Of a stretch of DNA of 64,000 nt, positions 11,348 through 23,705 are shown piece after piece. Under the pieces are notes generated by a model, which saw only the letters and a program-made list of their open reading frames with translations, made no database searches and had not been told where the DNA came from. The DNA lies in assembly GCA_964019135.1 (NCBI GenBank), contig OZ025265.1, positions 6,950,318 through 7,014,317 of the forward strand, written 5' to 3'. The DNA comes from Arenicola marina (lineage: Eukaryota > Annelida > Polychaeta > Arenicolidae). A program made the position numbers and the translations under genes. Every line of letters starts with the position of its first letter. The first letter of the stretch is position 1.

Positions 11348-12250
11348 CGCAGCTTTAGACAACGTTAAAGCGAGAACATCAGAGGCTCGTAGAACAAGTG
11401 GAATCAAATAAACATGTGTGCTAACAGACAACGAATCCCTTCGGGCTACAGGTACTGTTGAATCTCATGAGTTTGATAATTAATCACTACAGCCAAGACC
11501 CGTAATTGGAGACCCATCAATGGTGGCAGAGTGATGTTTTAAACTGGTTGAATAGTCGCTCAATATGCCTATATTAAATATATCACCTACACGGATAAAG
11601 TGTATTCATTCTGTTGGTCGATATTCCATCGGAATGCTGCCAGACGTCGGCCCGATGTCTTACCAGTGAACATAGGTACCGGATAGGCCGTATAGGTAAC
11701 AATTAAATAAACCCACGACGGCCTGTGGGATCAAATTAACTCCTAACAATTGGTACCCATGGCACGGAACACGTGTCGCTAATTTCCACGTCGCCTCCTC
11801 GGCACGATTTGAAGGCGAAGTGATCAATAATATCACAATCATGCACCTATGGCTATCTGTACGCCGACAGAACTGTGTTTCCGTCAGACGTCGGTCCAGG
11901 CCGGTCTCTCCCACGCCGCCACCCGGCGGCTTACCACTCACTCACACAACTCACGCCATCCACAAGACTTCAAACACACGCAACTAGACAAGGGTGGCAT
12001 TTAAAATGGCGCTTGGCATCACGTGTTGCGGAAGCCAGTCCTGATTGGTCAAGGTTGGATTTTGCCAGCTTTAAGTGGCTTTTTCGTTGGGTATTGTCAA
12101 GGACTCGGCGAGGCTGATGGTCACGGCAGCTTGTCGACACTTTCAGTCTGAAAATGGGCAAAAAGGGGCAAACGGTTAAGACGTCCGTAAACACGTTTGG
12201 CAAGCCATATATGGAGGGCTGTATCAATATTATGGGATTAAAGACAAACT
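11348..12250. other. Region upstream of the receptor exon
   Basis: On the minus strand this should hold the receptor's 5' UTR and possibly its promoter. I see no clear TATA box or further coding exon. A 93-codon minus frame at 11660-11941 has no recognisable motif and no support. Confidence 0.45.
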
Positions 12251-12254
12251 GGTA

Positions 12255-13155
12255 GTTTGAGCTATAGCTAGACTTAGAGCTAGCGTCTGAGCGAGAGCTA
12301 GAGCTAGAGCAAGAGTTGGAGCTAGAGCTAGACTTAGAGCTAAAGTTAAAGCTATCACTAGAGCTAGAGCTCGAGTTTGAGCTAGAGCTAGGGCTAGAGC
12401 GAAAGTTTGACATAGAGCTAGACTTAGAGCTATAGCTGGAGCTAGACTTCGACCTAGAGCTAGAGTTAGAGCGAGAGCTAGAGCTAGAGCGAGAGCTGGA
12501 GTCTAAGCTAGGGCAAGAACGAGTGTTGGCGCTAGAGCTAGACTTAGAGCTAGTTTGAGTTAAAGCTAGAGCTAGAGCTAGACCTAAAGTTAGAGCTAAA
12601 GCTAGAGTTAGACCTAAAGCTAGAGTTTAATCTAGAGCGAGAGCCAGAGCTAGACTCGGAGCTAGAGTTAGAGATAGAGCGAGAGTAAGAGCTAGAACTA
12701 GACTTAGAGCTAGGTTGAGTTAAAGTTAGAGCTGGAGCTAGAGCCAGACCTAAAGTTAGAGCTAAAGCTAGAGTTTAAGCTAGAGCGAGAGCGAGAGCTA
12801 GACTCAGAGCTAGAGTTAGAGCTAGAGCGAGAGTAAGAGCAAGAACTAGACTTAGAACTAGAGCTAGACTTTGAGCTTGAACTAGAGTTAGAGTTTGACA
12901 TCGACATAGAGTTTGACATCGAGCTAGCGTTAGAGCTAGAGCTAGAACTAGAGCTAGACCTAGAGATTGACATCGAGCTAGAGTTAGAGCTAGAGTTAGA
13001 GCTAAAGCTAGAGTTTGGTATAGAGTTAGAGTTAGAGTAGAGCGCGAGCGCGAGCGAGAGCGAGAGCGAGAGGGAGAGGGAGAGCTAGAGCGAGAGGGAG
13101 AGGGAGATCTAGAGTTAGAACTAGAGCTAGAGCTAGAGTTAGAGCTAGAGTTCTT
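12255..13155. repeat. GAGCTA hexamer array
   Basis: About 900 bp built from gagcta and close variants (gactta, gagtta, gagcga). It grades into gagcga/gagaggg near 13050-13110. AGCT is self-complementary, so the array is rich in short palindromes. The Ser-rich minus-strand frames across it are a repeat artefact. Confidence 0.95.
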
Positions 13156-13486
13156 CGGGCGCTGTATTCGCAATCCGTTCATACTTGTAACTAACTGATA
13201 AACTTTCTTATCTGTAATTACATTACTAGATTAATAACTTTCATAAACTACGGTTACATCACTAAGACAATATCCAATATCCTACTTGAACTACGGTAAA
13301 GTATCATGGGTTCACTTTTATAACGTTTTCAACTAAGGTTATGTTACTAAGTCAATACGTTTTCTAAACCATGGTTATATCTCTAAACAAATAGCCTTCC
13401 TAAATCACCATATTTTCTAAGCCCCCCCCCCCCTCCCAATCAATACAATTCCGAAGAGCTGTTGGGATATTACATCTGCTATCCAT
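13156..13486. other. Weak diverged ~55-bp repeats and a C-run
   Basis: Segments resembling aaactacggttacatcacta recur about four times with many differences between 13196 and 13400, suggesting an old decayed tandem repeat. A C homopolymer lies near 13422-13433. No gene was seen. Confidence 0.5.
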
Positions 13487-14576
13487 GTTTGTCACGGCGT
13501 GGTGAGATATGACCACCAGGCACGTTCCATGTTTGTCACGGCGTGGTGAGATATGACCACCAGGCACGTTCCCTGGTTGTCACGGCGTGGTGAGATATGA
13601 CCACCAGGCACGTTCCCTGTTTGTCACGGCGTGGTGAGATATGACCACCAGGCACGTTCCCTGTTTGTCACGGCGTGGTGAGATATGACCACCAGGCACG
13701 TTCCATGTTTGTCACGGCGTGGTGAGATATGACCACCAGGCACGTTCCATGTTTGTCACGGCGTGGTGAGATATGACCACCAGGCACGTTCCCTGTTTGT
13801 CACGGCGTGGTGAGATATGACCACCAGGTACGTTCCATGTTTGTCACGGCGTGGTGAGATATGACCACCAGGCACGTTCCATGTTTGTCACGGCGTGGTG
13901 AGATATGACCACCAGGCACGTTCCCTGTTTGTCACGGCGTGGTGAGATATGACCACCAGGCACGTTCCCTGTTTGTCACGGCGTGGTGAGATATGACCAC
14001 CAGGCACGTTCCCTGTTTGTCACGGCGTGGTGAGATATGACCACCAGGCACGTTCCCTGTTTGTCACGGCGTGGTGAGATATGACCACCAGGCACGTTCC
14101 ATGTTTGTCACGGCGTGGTGAGATATGACCACCAGGCACGTTCCCTGTTTGTCACGGCGTGGTGAGATATGACCACCAGGCACGTTCCATGTTTGTCACG
14201 GCGTGGTGAGATATGACCACCAGGCACGTTCCATGTTTGTCACGGCGTGGTGAGATATGACCACCAGGCACGTTCCCTGTTTGTCACGGCGTGGTGAGAT
14301 ATGACCACCAGGCACGTTCCCTGTTTGTCACGGCGTGGTGAGATATGACCACCAGGCACGTTCCCTGTTTGTCACGGCGTGGTGAGATATGACCACCAGG
14401 CACGTTCCCTGTTTGTCACGGCGTGGTGAGATATGACCACCAGGCACGTTCCCTGTTTGTCACGGCGTGGTGAGATATGACCACCAGGCACGTTCCCTGT
14501 TTGTCACGGCGTGGTGAGATATGACCACCAGGCACGTTCCCTGTTTGTCACGGCGTGGTGAGACATGACCACCAGG
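13487..14576. repeat. 44-bp minisatellite, about 25 copies
   Basis: Very homogeneous 44-bp units with core cgtggtgagatatgaccacc, which contains a short inverted repeat (GTGGT ... ACCAC around an 8-bp loop). Units differ mainly at one base, reading ttccatg or ttccctg. The order of these two variants shows an eight-unit pattern repeated once (13747-14098 and 14099-14450). Confidence 0.97.
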
Positions 14577-14694
14577 CACCACCCTTGGCGTGGTGAGATA
14601 TGACCACCAGGCACCACCCTTGGCGTGGTGAGATATGACCACCAGGCACCACCCTTGGCGTGGTGAGATATGACCACCAGGCACCACCCTTGTT
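14577..14694. repeat. 35-bp variant units at the end of the 44-bp array
   Basis: Units start at 14577, 14612 and 14647, with a partial unit at 14682. They share the tggtgagatatgaccaccag core with the 44-bp units, but the linker is shorter and reads caccaccctt. This is a second unit length derived from the first. Confidence 0.93.
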
Positions 14695-16520
14695 CAATGT
14701 CAAACATCCAGCTCAACGATTCATCCCTGTCCTAACAATCATATAAGAAAGAAGACAACAGATAACCCTGAACAATGTTGTTAATGCGGAAGGAATGAGA
14801 CCTCCAATTCCAACCGCCGACCACACCCGCATGGCTGCTCCAATGCATCAACTCGCCTCGATAAATCATTGAAAGTAGTACACGGCATCCCCCTGGCGCC
14901 CACTACCGACTTGAAATGTTTCTCCGCCTAGCGAACAATCGTTTCTTCGCAATATCTCAATATCAATCCAAGGCAAACAGTAAATAATATCAAGTTTAGA
15001 AATTTTTTGGAAATCGGGCGGGACGGCACAATCTCACATTACAAAAAACCGATATCCTGTAGACCTGAATGTTATTGTATTATTCCCGTAAGCATATCTC
15101 TAAGTAGTGTCGCGTACAAACTGATCCGCGAAACGCCCATCCGGTCATCTAACACATCGCATGTCGGTATTAAAGCAATCTGCTGACATGCGCCATCTTA
15201 GATTTTTTACATGTTAGAATCATGACTAAAAGTATCTAAACATTTATGATGCATATGTTTTTATATCTCTTTGAGTCTGTAAAACAAACATTTAAACATA
15301 AAACTGCGCGGTCTATTTATATCGCGCGCGGACGTGATAGCGAGCCGCGGTCGACATCACACACAAAATAGCTAACAACGAACAGGCGCGTAGGGATATA
15401 AAGCCGGCCACCAACTTCTGCTCCGTTGACCAAAATTCTTCTCTCCGTATGGCCCGCAGGCTTTCAGGATTTAACTTCAAGACATAATGTACTTATTTGA
15501 CATGGAGAAGAGGTTGGTAATACAAAAAATTACGGAATATATTGCTTTAAGTCTCGCTCATGGTGTTTTCTAACATATCATTAAAGAGTTACCTGTCATC
15601 TGATTAGCCAAGGTTTTACCAATCATTTGGTTCCTTGCGATAAGTGTTTGATGTTTGATCCCAAAATGCGTCAAACAATGGAAACGTGTTGCGAAACCAG
15701 AGATGCTCATGGACGCGCCATGGCTTACCTGCACGTGTGTAACGAAGAAAGAGACGGACAAGCTCTGAAGGATTTCACGATGGTCGACGGCGTATCCAAC
15801 AAGGTCTCACCCTCAGCCGTGAGCTAATCAAAGACATTCCAACGTGTAGTATTGCGTCAAGGGTGGCAATGCTTTCCGGCGAGTCGCTCGCCGCGTAAAC
15901 GTCAGCCTGTGTCTCAGCGACACCAGCTCAGCCTGCGCCGCTCTCGCTGTGACGCCTGCGACTGTCGCGAGTCAGCGAGAGGGCGCCGCGCCCGCCATGA
16001 GCGCTGAGCGACGCAGACCACACTCCCTGTCACCAGCGGGCGCTGCTGTAGCTATGTCCAAATGAACTTGCCCTGGCGATGACTGATAAGTGCTCATTAA
16101 CGGCTAGCCACAGTCGGGTGAAGGAGGATACGGGGAAAGGTGCGAAGAGGACGGCGGCTTGGGAGAAAAGTAAGAGTGAGAAGGAGGAACAGTGAGGGGA
16201 CGAATGAGTGGAGGCGAGGGGGAGACTGGGTAAAGGGGTAGGCGGCTCATATCGGCCTTGAGCGGTGAGTCGATCTGTGGCTTGGTGACCACGGTAGCGG
16301 CTCTCTCCTTTTTTTCCCTACCTTTCTCACTTCCCCTCCCTGATTCTTTTTTCTTTGAGATCAAAGATGTGCACCGAGCTGGATGGCAGAAGGACCAATG
16401 ATTGTCTAGGCAATCTTTAGAACTATTTAACATTCCTTTATTCCCAGTCCAAAGAGGAAAGGATGAGAGAAAGAGCAAGGTATATGAGGGATATTTTGGA
16501 TATGGTTGACATACAGTTGA
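14695..16520. other. Mostly unassigned; possible promoter-like patch
   Basis: A CpG-rich patch at about 15300-15430 contains gggatataaagccggc, a TATA-like box. A 58-codon ATG frame (15654-15827) lies downstream, but it matches nothing I know. At 15885-16020 the sequence is CG-rich with repeated gcgagtc/gctgagc elements. No gene can be supported. Confidence 0.4.
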
Positions 16521-16529
16521 GATTCGGGT

Positions 16530-16595
16530 TGCGTGGCATGGCGTGGCATGGCGTGGCGTGGCGTGGCGTGGCGTGGCGTGGCGTGGCGTGGCGTG
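16530..16595. repeat. Pentanucleotide repeat (GGCGT)n
   Basis: About twelve units of ggcgt/ggcat in a row, within a 40-60-bp purine-rich context. Confidence 0.95.
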
Positions 16596-16624
16596 TGTTC
16601 TCGTTGAAGTCGACATCAGGGAGG

Positions 16625-17470
16625 TTCACTAAGGATGCTGTGAGCGTGCCGCCACCACCCTCACCGCCGGCCCCTCCCCCCCTAGGCACCGCCATTACGC
16701 GTGCCGCCACCAACCTGACCGCCGCCCCCTCCCCCCCCCTAGGCACCGCCATTACGCGTGCCGCCACCACCCCCACCGACCCCCTAGGCACCGCCATTAC
16801 GCGTGCCGCCACCAACCCTCACCGCCGCCCCCCTCCCCCTCCCTAGGCACCGCCATTACGCGTGGCGTCTCCACCCCCACCCCCCCCCAGGCACCGCCAT
16901 TACGCGTGCATCCACCACCCTCACCGCCGCCCCCCCCCTTCCCTAGGCACCGCCGTTACGCGTGCCGCCACCACCCCCACCGCCCCCCCCTAGGCACCGC
17001 CATTACGCGTGCCGCCCCCTCCCCCCCCCGCCCCTAGGCACCGCCAGTACGCGTGCCGCCACCACCCCCACCGCCCCCCGCTAGGCACCGCCATTACGCA
17101 TGCCGCCACCACCCTCACCGCCGCCCCCCCCTAGGAACCGCCGTTACGCGTGCCGCCACCACCCTCACCGCCCCCCCCCCTCAGGCACCGCCATTACGCA
17201 TGCCGCCACCACCCTCACCGCCGCACCCTCACCACCCCGCCCCTAGGCACCGCCATTACGCGTGCCGCCACCACCCCCACCGCCCCCCCTAGGCACCGCC
17301 ATTACGCGTGCCGCCCCCACCCTCACCGCCGCCCCCCCCCTAGGCACCGCCATTACGCGTGCCCCCACCACCCTCACCGCCCCTATAGACACCGACATTA
17401 CGCGTGCCGCCACCACCCTCACCGCCCCCGCCCCCGCCCCCTACCCCCAAGGCACCGTCATTACCCGAGC
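16625..17470. repeat. GC-rich array with ~45-60-bp units
   Basis: Each unit carries caccgccattacgcgtgccg followed by a C-rich stretch of variable length (ccaccaccctcaccgcc and similar). Unit length varies because the C-runs expand and contract. The long frames with MPPPPSPP and [12 protein letters not shown] are repeat artefacts. Confidence 0.95.
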
Positions 17471-17810
17471 TGCCACCGCTCCTGTAGGGTTCAAGACACG
17501 AGCCGAAGGGTCCGGCGGCTGGATCGATGGTCTTACGGTCGGGGGAGCCACCGGCATTGCGAGGAGCCAACTGTTTGCGGCGGGGATTAAATTCACACTT
17601 CCTTGCTGCCAATCTTAACCCCCCTCGAATCTTAGAAGCCGATGTAGGCAAACGGCATAAATCACCCCTTCACCCAGACACCGCCTCCGTACCCTTTTCT
17701 CTCCCCGTCCCCACCACTTCCGCACAGCCGCCAATCACAGCTGCGGCAGTATAGGGTGGGAGGCAACTATGGCGACGGAAGACAAGGAAGAGGACCCCTT
17801 GTGGCTGAGG
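17471..17810. other. Unique spacer between two GC-skewed arrays
   Basis: About 340 bp of non-repetitive sequence separates a C-rich array from a G-rich array. No gene was recognised. Confidence 0.5.
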
Positions 17811-18885
17811 CGGCGTAACAGGCTAGACACGGTCCGGCGTGGAGGGGCTGGGGTGTAGGGGACGTTGTGTAGGGGAGGGGCTGAATGGGCTGGGGTGGAG
17901 GAGTTGTGGGTGGAGCGGCTGGGGTGTAGGGGATGGGCTGAAGCGTCCAGGTGCAGGGGAGGGGCTGAATGGGCTGGGGTGGAGGAGTTGGGGGTGGAGG
18001 GGCTAGGGTGGAGTGGCTGGGTGTAGGGAAGCGGCTGAAGGGTCCAGGTGTAGGGGAGGGGCTGAATGGGCTGGGGTGGAGGAGTTGGGGTTGGAGGGGC
18101 TGGGGTGTAGGGGGTGGGGTGTAGGGGAGGGGCTGAACGGTCCAGGGTGTAGGGGAGGGGCTGAATGGGCTGGGGCGGAGGAGTAGGGGGTGGAGGGGCT
18201 GGGGTTTAGGGGATGGGCTGAAGGGTCCGGAATGGAATGTTGGTGTTTTAGGCCACTTTTGTGCACATACAGGCTAAATTGGGCCAAGGAACCTCCCGAG
18301 ACGATGAAGGATGAAGGAATGAAGCATGCCCCATGAAGGGTCCGGGTTGGAGGGGCTGGGGTGTAGGGGAGGGGCTGAATGGGCTGGGGTGGAGGAGTTG
18401 GGGGTGGAGGGGCTGGGGGAAGGGGGGGCGGGTGGCTGAGTGTAGGGAAAAGGCTGAAGGGTTCGGGGTGTAGGGGAGGGGCTAAATAGGCTGGGGTGGA
18501 GGTGTTGGGGGTGGAGGGTCCTTGGTGGAGCTGATGGGGTGTAGGGGAGGGGCTGAAGGGTCTGGTTGTAGGGGATGGGGCTGAATGGGCTGGGGTAGAG
18601 GAGTTGGTGTGGAGGGGTTGGGGGTGGAAGCGGTGGGGTGTAGTTGATGGGCCGAAAGGACTGGGGTGTAGGGGATGGGGTGGAAGAGATGGAGTGTAGG
18701 GGTGGGATGGAGGGGATGGATTGGGGGAGTTGGGGGTGGAGGGGATGGAGTGGGGGATGGAGTGGAGGAGTTGGGGTGTAGGGCGTGGTGTGTAGGGGAT
18801 GGTCCCAGAGTGGAGGGTTTGGTGTGTATGTGATGGAATGAGATGGAATGGGATGGGGGGGGGGGGTAGGGTGTGATGGAGGGGC
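17811..18885. repeat. G-rich minisatellite, ~40-bp irregular units
   Basis: Units of the type ggggctgaatgggctggggt, then ggaggagttggggg, with variable spacing and strong G skew on the plus strand. A non-repeat island of about 110 bp (18232-18345) interrupts it. The Pro/Ser/His-rich minus-strand frames are artefacts. The many GGG and GGGG tracts make G-quadruplexes possible. Confidence 0.94.
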
Positions 18886-19799
18886 CGAGGGGCCGAGGGG
18901 CAGATAACGGTCACACCACAGACAATAAAAACTTCTCGGCCGACGATTGTCCCAGACGGTGGCATTAACGTCTTGTTTTAAGTGTCCAACATTTGTCCAA
19001 CAAAGGGTTGCAGTCAACATAAGAGATATCACTAGACGATAGACGATGATTGACCCAGTTATAGTACGGTTGCTTTGACGCACGGGGTAATGTAATGAGC
19101 CAGCCAATATCCAAAGCTATCCAGCTGGGAATTAACACGCGGTTTGGTGAAAATAATGAGGATTCTAGAAACAGGTCGCCCTATGACGCCAATTCGATCA
19201 CTGTGTGATGCAAACTGCAGGTGCAATTTATTTGTATGCGGTGATAGACCGCTTAATTGTTTTGCTGTCGTAATGTGTGAGAATTTAACTGGTAACCTCT
19301 GCTCACAATGTTTGGGTGCCAAGGGTAAACCGTGCCTTTCTAAATTTATCGTTGTATGATTGCCTATATGCAGGTGATTGCTTTCGGAGGTAAATTAGTG
19401 GACTCCCAAAGTCAATGTTCAATTGCTTGTTAATTTCACTCGTTTCAGACCTGCTACTTACCTAATGTGGTATATTTCATGTTGGCAGTTTTAACGTTAC
19501 GCCCCCCCCCCCCCACCCCACGTCACCAGTTCCTGGCTGGTCACTGCTCGTGCAATTGATCATTGCCCTATTTAGGTATCAAGTTTATGTATTGTCCCAA
19601 CTGTATGTTTCCGTCCCTCCCGTACGTAGAAGTTGCCCATATAACGTCATGTTCAGAGCACCGTAGTTTCATGAGAGCGTCTAGTGAACCAGATCTTACA
19701 TGTAAATACGTTGTTTGTGTATATAAAGTGTGTTTATGTAGTTTTGTGTATGTTGCTCCCATTATTTGGGATGATTTTGACAGGCCCATGAGTTTTTCT
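18886..19799. other. Unassigned sequence upstream of a LINE
   Basis: No confident gene. A C homopolymer lies at about 19503-19515. The 93-codon plus frame at 19563-19844 overlaps the start of the LINE but lacks recognisable motifs. The last part may be LINE 5' sequence. Confidence 0.45.
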
Positions 19800-22700
19800 T
19801 GCTATAACATTGATACTACACGCAGGTATGCTAAACAACTGTGATTGTGCTGTATGCAAACGTAAGATATTACATCACTCGTATCATATAAATTGTTCTA
19901 TTTGCTACTGTTTCTATCACGTTAATTGTTTGTCTCATTTTACCAGAGAAGACCTGCAGGTTGTGAGAGAAAATAATGACTCATGGTATTGCATCAATTG
20001 TATAACTGAAATATTTCCTTTTAATGGGATAACTGAGACACGGGCTTTTGAACTCGCTATCTCGTCTAGTAGCGTCAATAATTCGCGTATCCCACTGGTC
20101 GAGCTTGAAAACCAGTTGTTTAATCCATTTGAGTTAAACTCAGACTACATGATGCCGCTAAATGACACTGACCCTGATGTAAATTTCTATGTAGATTCGC
20201 CTGCCAGCATGTCAAATTGTAAGTACTATTTAGAAGACGCCTTCAATGAGTCATGCAAAGAACTTAGACTCGAGGAAAATTGTCCATTATGCATATGAAC
20301 ATAAGAAGCGCGCAGAAAAACTTCTCACAGTTTGGATCCTATATTGAAACTTTAAATCACGATTTTACTGTGTATGCCTTTACTGAAACCTGGTTTAACG
20401 AAGGCAACGTTGATTGCCATGGTTTGGACGGTTATCTCCCCGTCAATAGTTACCGACAAGACAGAACTGGTGGAGGGGTTTCAATGTTTTTTAAGTCCGG
20501 AGTTAACTTCACCAAGCGACCAGACTTGGATGTATTTAATAAAGATATGGAAGCTTTATTTGTGCAATTAGACAAGGGAGCTTATGCTAATCAGAAATCA
20601 ATTTTAGTAGGTGTAGTTTACCGACCACCGGATACCAACATTGTTGTATTTAATGAGCAGTTAGGCGAGTTATTGCATAAGATTAACTCTGAAAAGGTGG
20701 TTTGTTATCTCGCAGGAGATTTTAACATTAATCTGCTAAATATGGACTCTCATAGACCCAAAGCTGAATTTATTGATTCAATGTTTAGCCATGCGTTTCT
20801 ACCCGCGATAAGCAAACCGACCAGAGTAACAAGTACCACAGCTACGCTGATTGATAATATCTTCACTAACGAGTGCGATATTAACTCTTCCCTGAAAGGC
20901 ATTATGTACACAGATATTACAGATCATTTTCCTGTGTTCTATACATCACAGTATGTTCAGATTAATGTTGACAGAGTTAAAATCGTGAAAAGGAATGTGA
21001 GTAAGCCCAATATTGAGAAATTTGTTCACTGTATAACAAACGAAAACTGGGAGACACCAAGCACCCAGTTTCTCCTATACATGAAAAATGTTTTCCTCTC
21101 ACTATCTCCAGATCTAAATACCAAAACAGAAAACCATGGCTCAGTACAGGATTAAAGAACTGCATATCTAAGAAAAATCGATTGTATTGTAGATTTATGA
21201 GACAAAAAACCAAAGAATCTGAGCATGATTATAAAAAATATAAAAATAAGCTTTTATCCACTGTTAGAGCGGCAGAAAAAACGTATTATCAGTCCACCAT
21301 AAAAGCAAATAAAAACAACTTGTTTAAGATGTGGAAAACAATTAAAGAGGTAGTAAACAAAACACAAGGTCAGAAGTTCCAAACGACATTTTCGATAAGA
21401 GGAGGACTGATTACAGATAGAAGCCAAATTGCTAATGAGTTTAATAACTACTTTGTTAATGTTGGTAAATCTATATCAAAAACAATCCCAAGAAATGGAG
21501 ATTCACCACTCACGTTTATGAAAGATACCAATACTAAGTCGCTTTTCCTTGAGCCAGTTACTAGTAGTGAAGTCCGCAACGCCCTTGCATCCCTAAAGAA
21601 CAGCTCACCAGGATGGGACTCGCTAACAGCCAAAGTAATCAAAAACGATTATAGATCCCCTCACCCAACCCCTAACTCATGTAATTAATCTCTCATTTAG
21701 TGAAGGGATATTTCCCGAAGAACTTAAACGTGCAAAAGTAACACCTATCCTGAAAGGGGGGGATAGTAAATTATTTGCTAACTACAGACCAATTTTAATT
21801 TTTCCAACGTTTTCTAAAGTGTTCGAACAGCTGATGCAGAAACGTCTAATCAACTTTATATCGGGCAAAGATATCAATAAAACGATTGAAACGCTGAATG
21901 GGGAATTAAAACACATACAGTATTGGTTACAAATTAATAAGCTTGCTCTCAATCTCGATAAAACTAAATTCATGGTTTTCAAACCCAAGCGAAAGAAAAT
22001 TAGTATTCACAGCAGTGTCATCATTTCTGGCGAAACTGTTGTATAAACTTCTATCACGAAATTTTTGGGAGTACAATTAGACTGTGACCTTCTGTGGCAA
22101 CAACATATAGATTATATTAAAAGTAAAATGGCAAGGGCGCTTGGAATAATCACTTGTGCAAGGAAAATGTTAACCAATGACACCCTACGGATTATATATA
22201 ATTGTTTTGTATCTCCATATCTATCATATTGTATTGAAGTATGGGGAACTTCGTGTAGTAGCTTTTTAACCCCTCTTATCGTCATCCAAAAAAAGCAGTT
22301 CGCATATTGTCTGGAGTTAATAAATGGGCCCACTCAGCGCCGTTATTTGTAACGAATAAGATTCTCCCGCTCACATCATTATACGAGTATAGCGTTTTAT
22401 CATTTATGTTTAAGCAATACAATTGGATTGCAACCTCTTATAATAAAAGATTTGTTTATAAGAAATGCTGACATACATAAGTATAACACTAGAAGGTCGC
22501 AGCTATTGCATGTTCCTAAGCACAAGTGTCAATTGACGAAAATATCTATGAGATATAATGGGACATATATTTTTAATAAATGATTTGGTAAGGTAAACTT
22601 TCAATCATCGCTTCACCTTTTTAAGAGAATACTAAGAATAGTTTGTTAAATATAATTGATACGAGTAATTTAACTAATGTTAATTTGATGTGTAACTAGC

Positions 22701-22955
22701 CATCACAATATAATCATGTATGTTACTGAGTTAATAGAAAGAAAGAACTATTATAGTGCAACGATTGGGCCAAATCGATATTATCTAGATTGCTGTACTA
22801 CCGTTCCATGTTCCTGTTTTTTTGTTGTTGTTTTGAGCTCTTTTTTTTTCTTTTTTTTTGAGCGAATAAGCCTCAGCGCCTGCTCCTTGCCAACCAGTTC
22901 TGTACTATCTTGATTTGTGTACTCTTCATGGCAATACAGATTATTATTATAGCAG
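19800..22955 (+). mobile_element. LINE with PHD finger, endonuclease and internally deleted reverse transcriptase (CR1/Jockey-like)
   Basis: The first part (19825-20298) encodes a PHD-type zinc finger: CDCAVC, INCSIC, YHVNC and WYCINC give the C4-H-C3 spacing. It is followed by an APE-type endonuclease (20280-21155) with MNIRS, TETWF, VVYRPP, AGDFNI and DITDHFPV. The linker and RT fingers continue from 21182. Around 21855 the sequence jumps from LINFISGKD to INKTIETLNGELK. The palm region, which would hold the F-D and YADD motifs, is therefore missing. The RT thumb and C-terminus follow (LNLDKTKFMVFKPKR, ITKFLGVQLDCDLLW) to about 22650. The 3' UTR has the aataagcc...gcctgctccttg motif common in such LINEs and ends in an ATT repeat near 22950. 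There are also a few stops and shifts. It cannot move on its own. Confidence 0.9.
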
Positions 22956-23470
22956 GTCCAGTCGCTTGCGTGTGCCATATTCGTGTTATCGTCAAGCATG
23001 ACATTAGTGGATAATGCCGAGGTATGTCAGAAAGACCGTGATCTTTCTAAGGTTCGACGTTGGCAGTTGATTTTGTGTTTCATATGTTCTTGGCAATGAC
23101 TGTTACCATACCTTTTTTCGTTATTCTTGTTTTTGTGTGAACCCAATCAATGCTCCCTCCCCCCTCTCCCTGGTTCATCATGTTTGAGCACCAAATTGAT
23201 TATTGTAACAAGTGGTAGGCGTGAGTAATACGTGAGCTACACTGAAGCAACCGCCCTCACATGAAAAAAAGGCCACTGCCTCCACTCATCCTGTTGCCTT
23301 TCGGAATATTCTGAACAAGGTTGGTTGTTCAATGTCCATCACTGTCAATCGATTATTTCCTCGATTATTATTCCAACCAGTTATTATTATTAGTTATGAA
23401 ATTACTCACATTGTTCAGTCACGGATTTTCCCAGCGTTAAATTTCGTAATTGCTTCCCCAATTCAGTTAA
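22956..23470. other. Unassigned sequence
   Basis: No gene or repeat was recognised over about 515 bp between the LINE 3' end and the foldback element. Confidence 0.5.
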
Positions 23471-23571
23471 GGAGAATGCCCATGTAACAGTACATTCTTG
23501 AAAAAGAATGTACGAGGCGCAGGCCGAATACATACCTTTTCATAGAATGAACTGTTACACGGATATTCTCC
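23471..23571 (+). mobile_element. MITE-like foldback element, copy 2
   Basis: 101 bp starting ggagaatgcccatgtaacag and ending with its imperfect inverse (actgttacacggatattctcc-type end). It is flanked by TTAA immediately to the left and by cTTAA a few bases to the right. It is the reverse complement of the element at 9833-9931, with a handful of differences. Confidence 0.78.
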
Positions 23572-23705
23572 GACTTAAATTATGGTAAGCCTCACTGGTT
23601 TCCCGTGCAGTGAAGACGAATCATTTCAAAGTGTTCGTGCCACGCCAAAACAAACTTACCTGAAATTAATCTTCTGTATGTCCACGCTTATATTATCGAG
23701 CTGTA

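Noticed and set aside
11348-11431. Receptor start 28 codons further upstream (11431)
   Set aside because: That codon is TTG. No ATG exists between the upstream stop (11465-11467) and the ATG at 11347.
12710-13182. Ser-rich and Leu/Ala-rich minus frames
   Set aside because: Translations of the GAGCTA hexamer in different frames.
13487-14694. CRISPR array
   Set aside because: The 44-bp units are contiguous with no variable spacers, and there are no cas genes. The DNA is animal-like.
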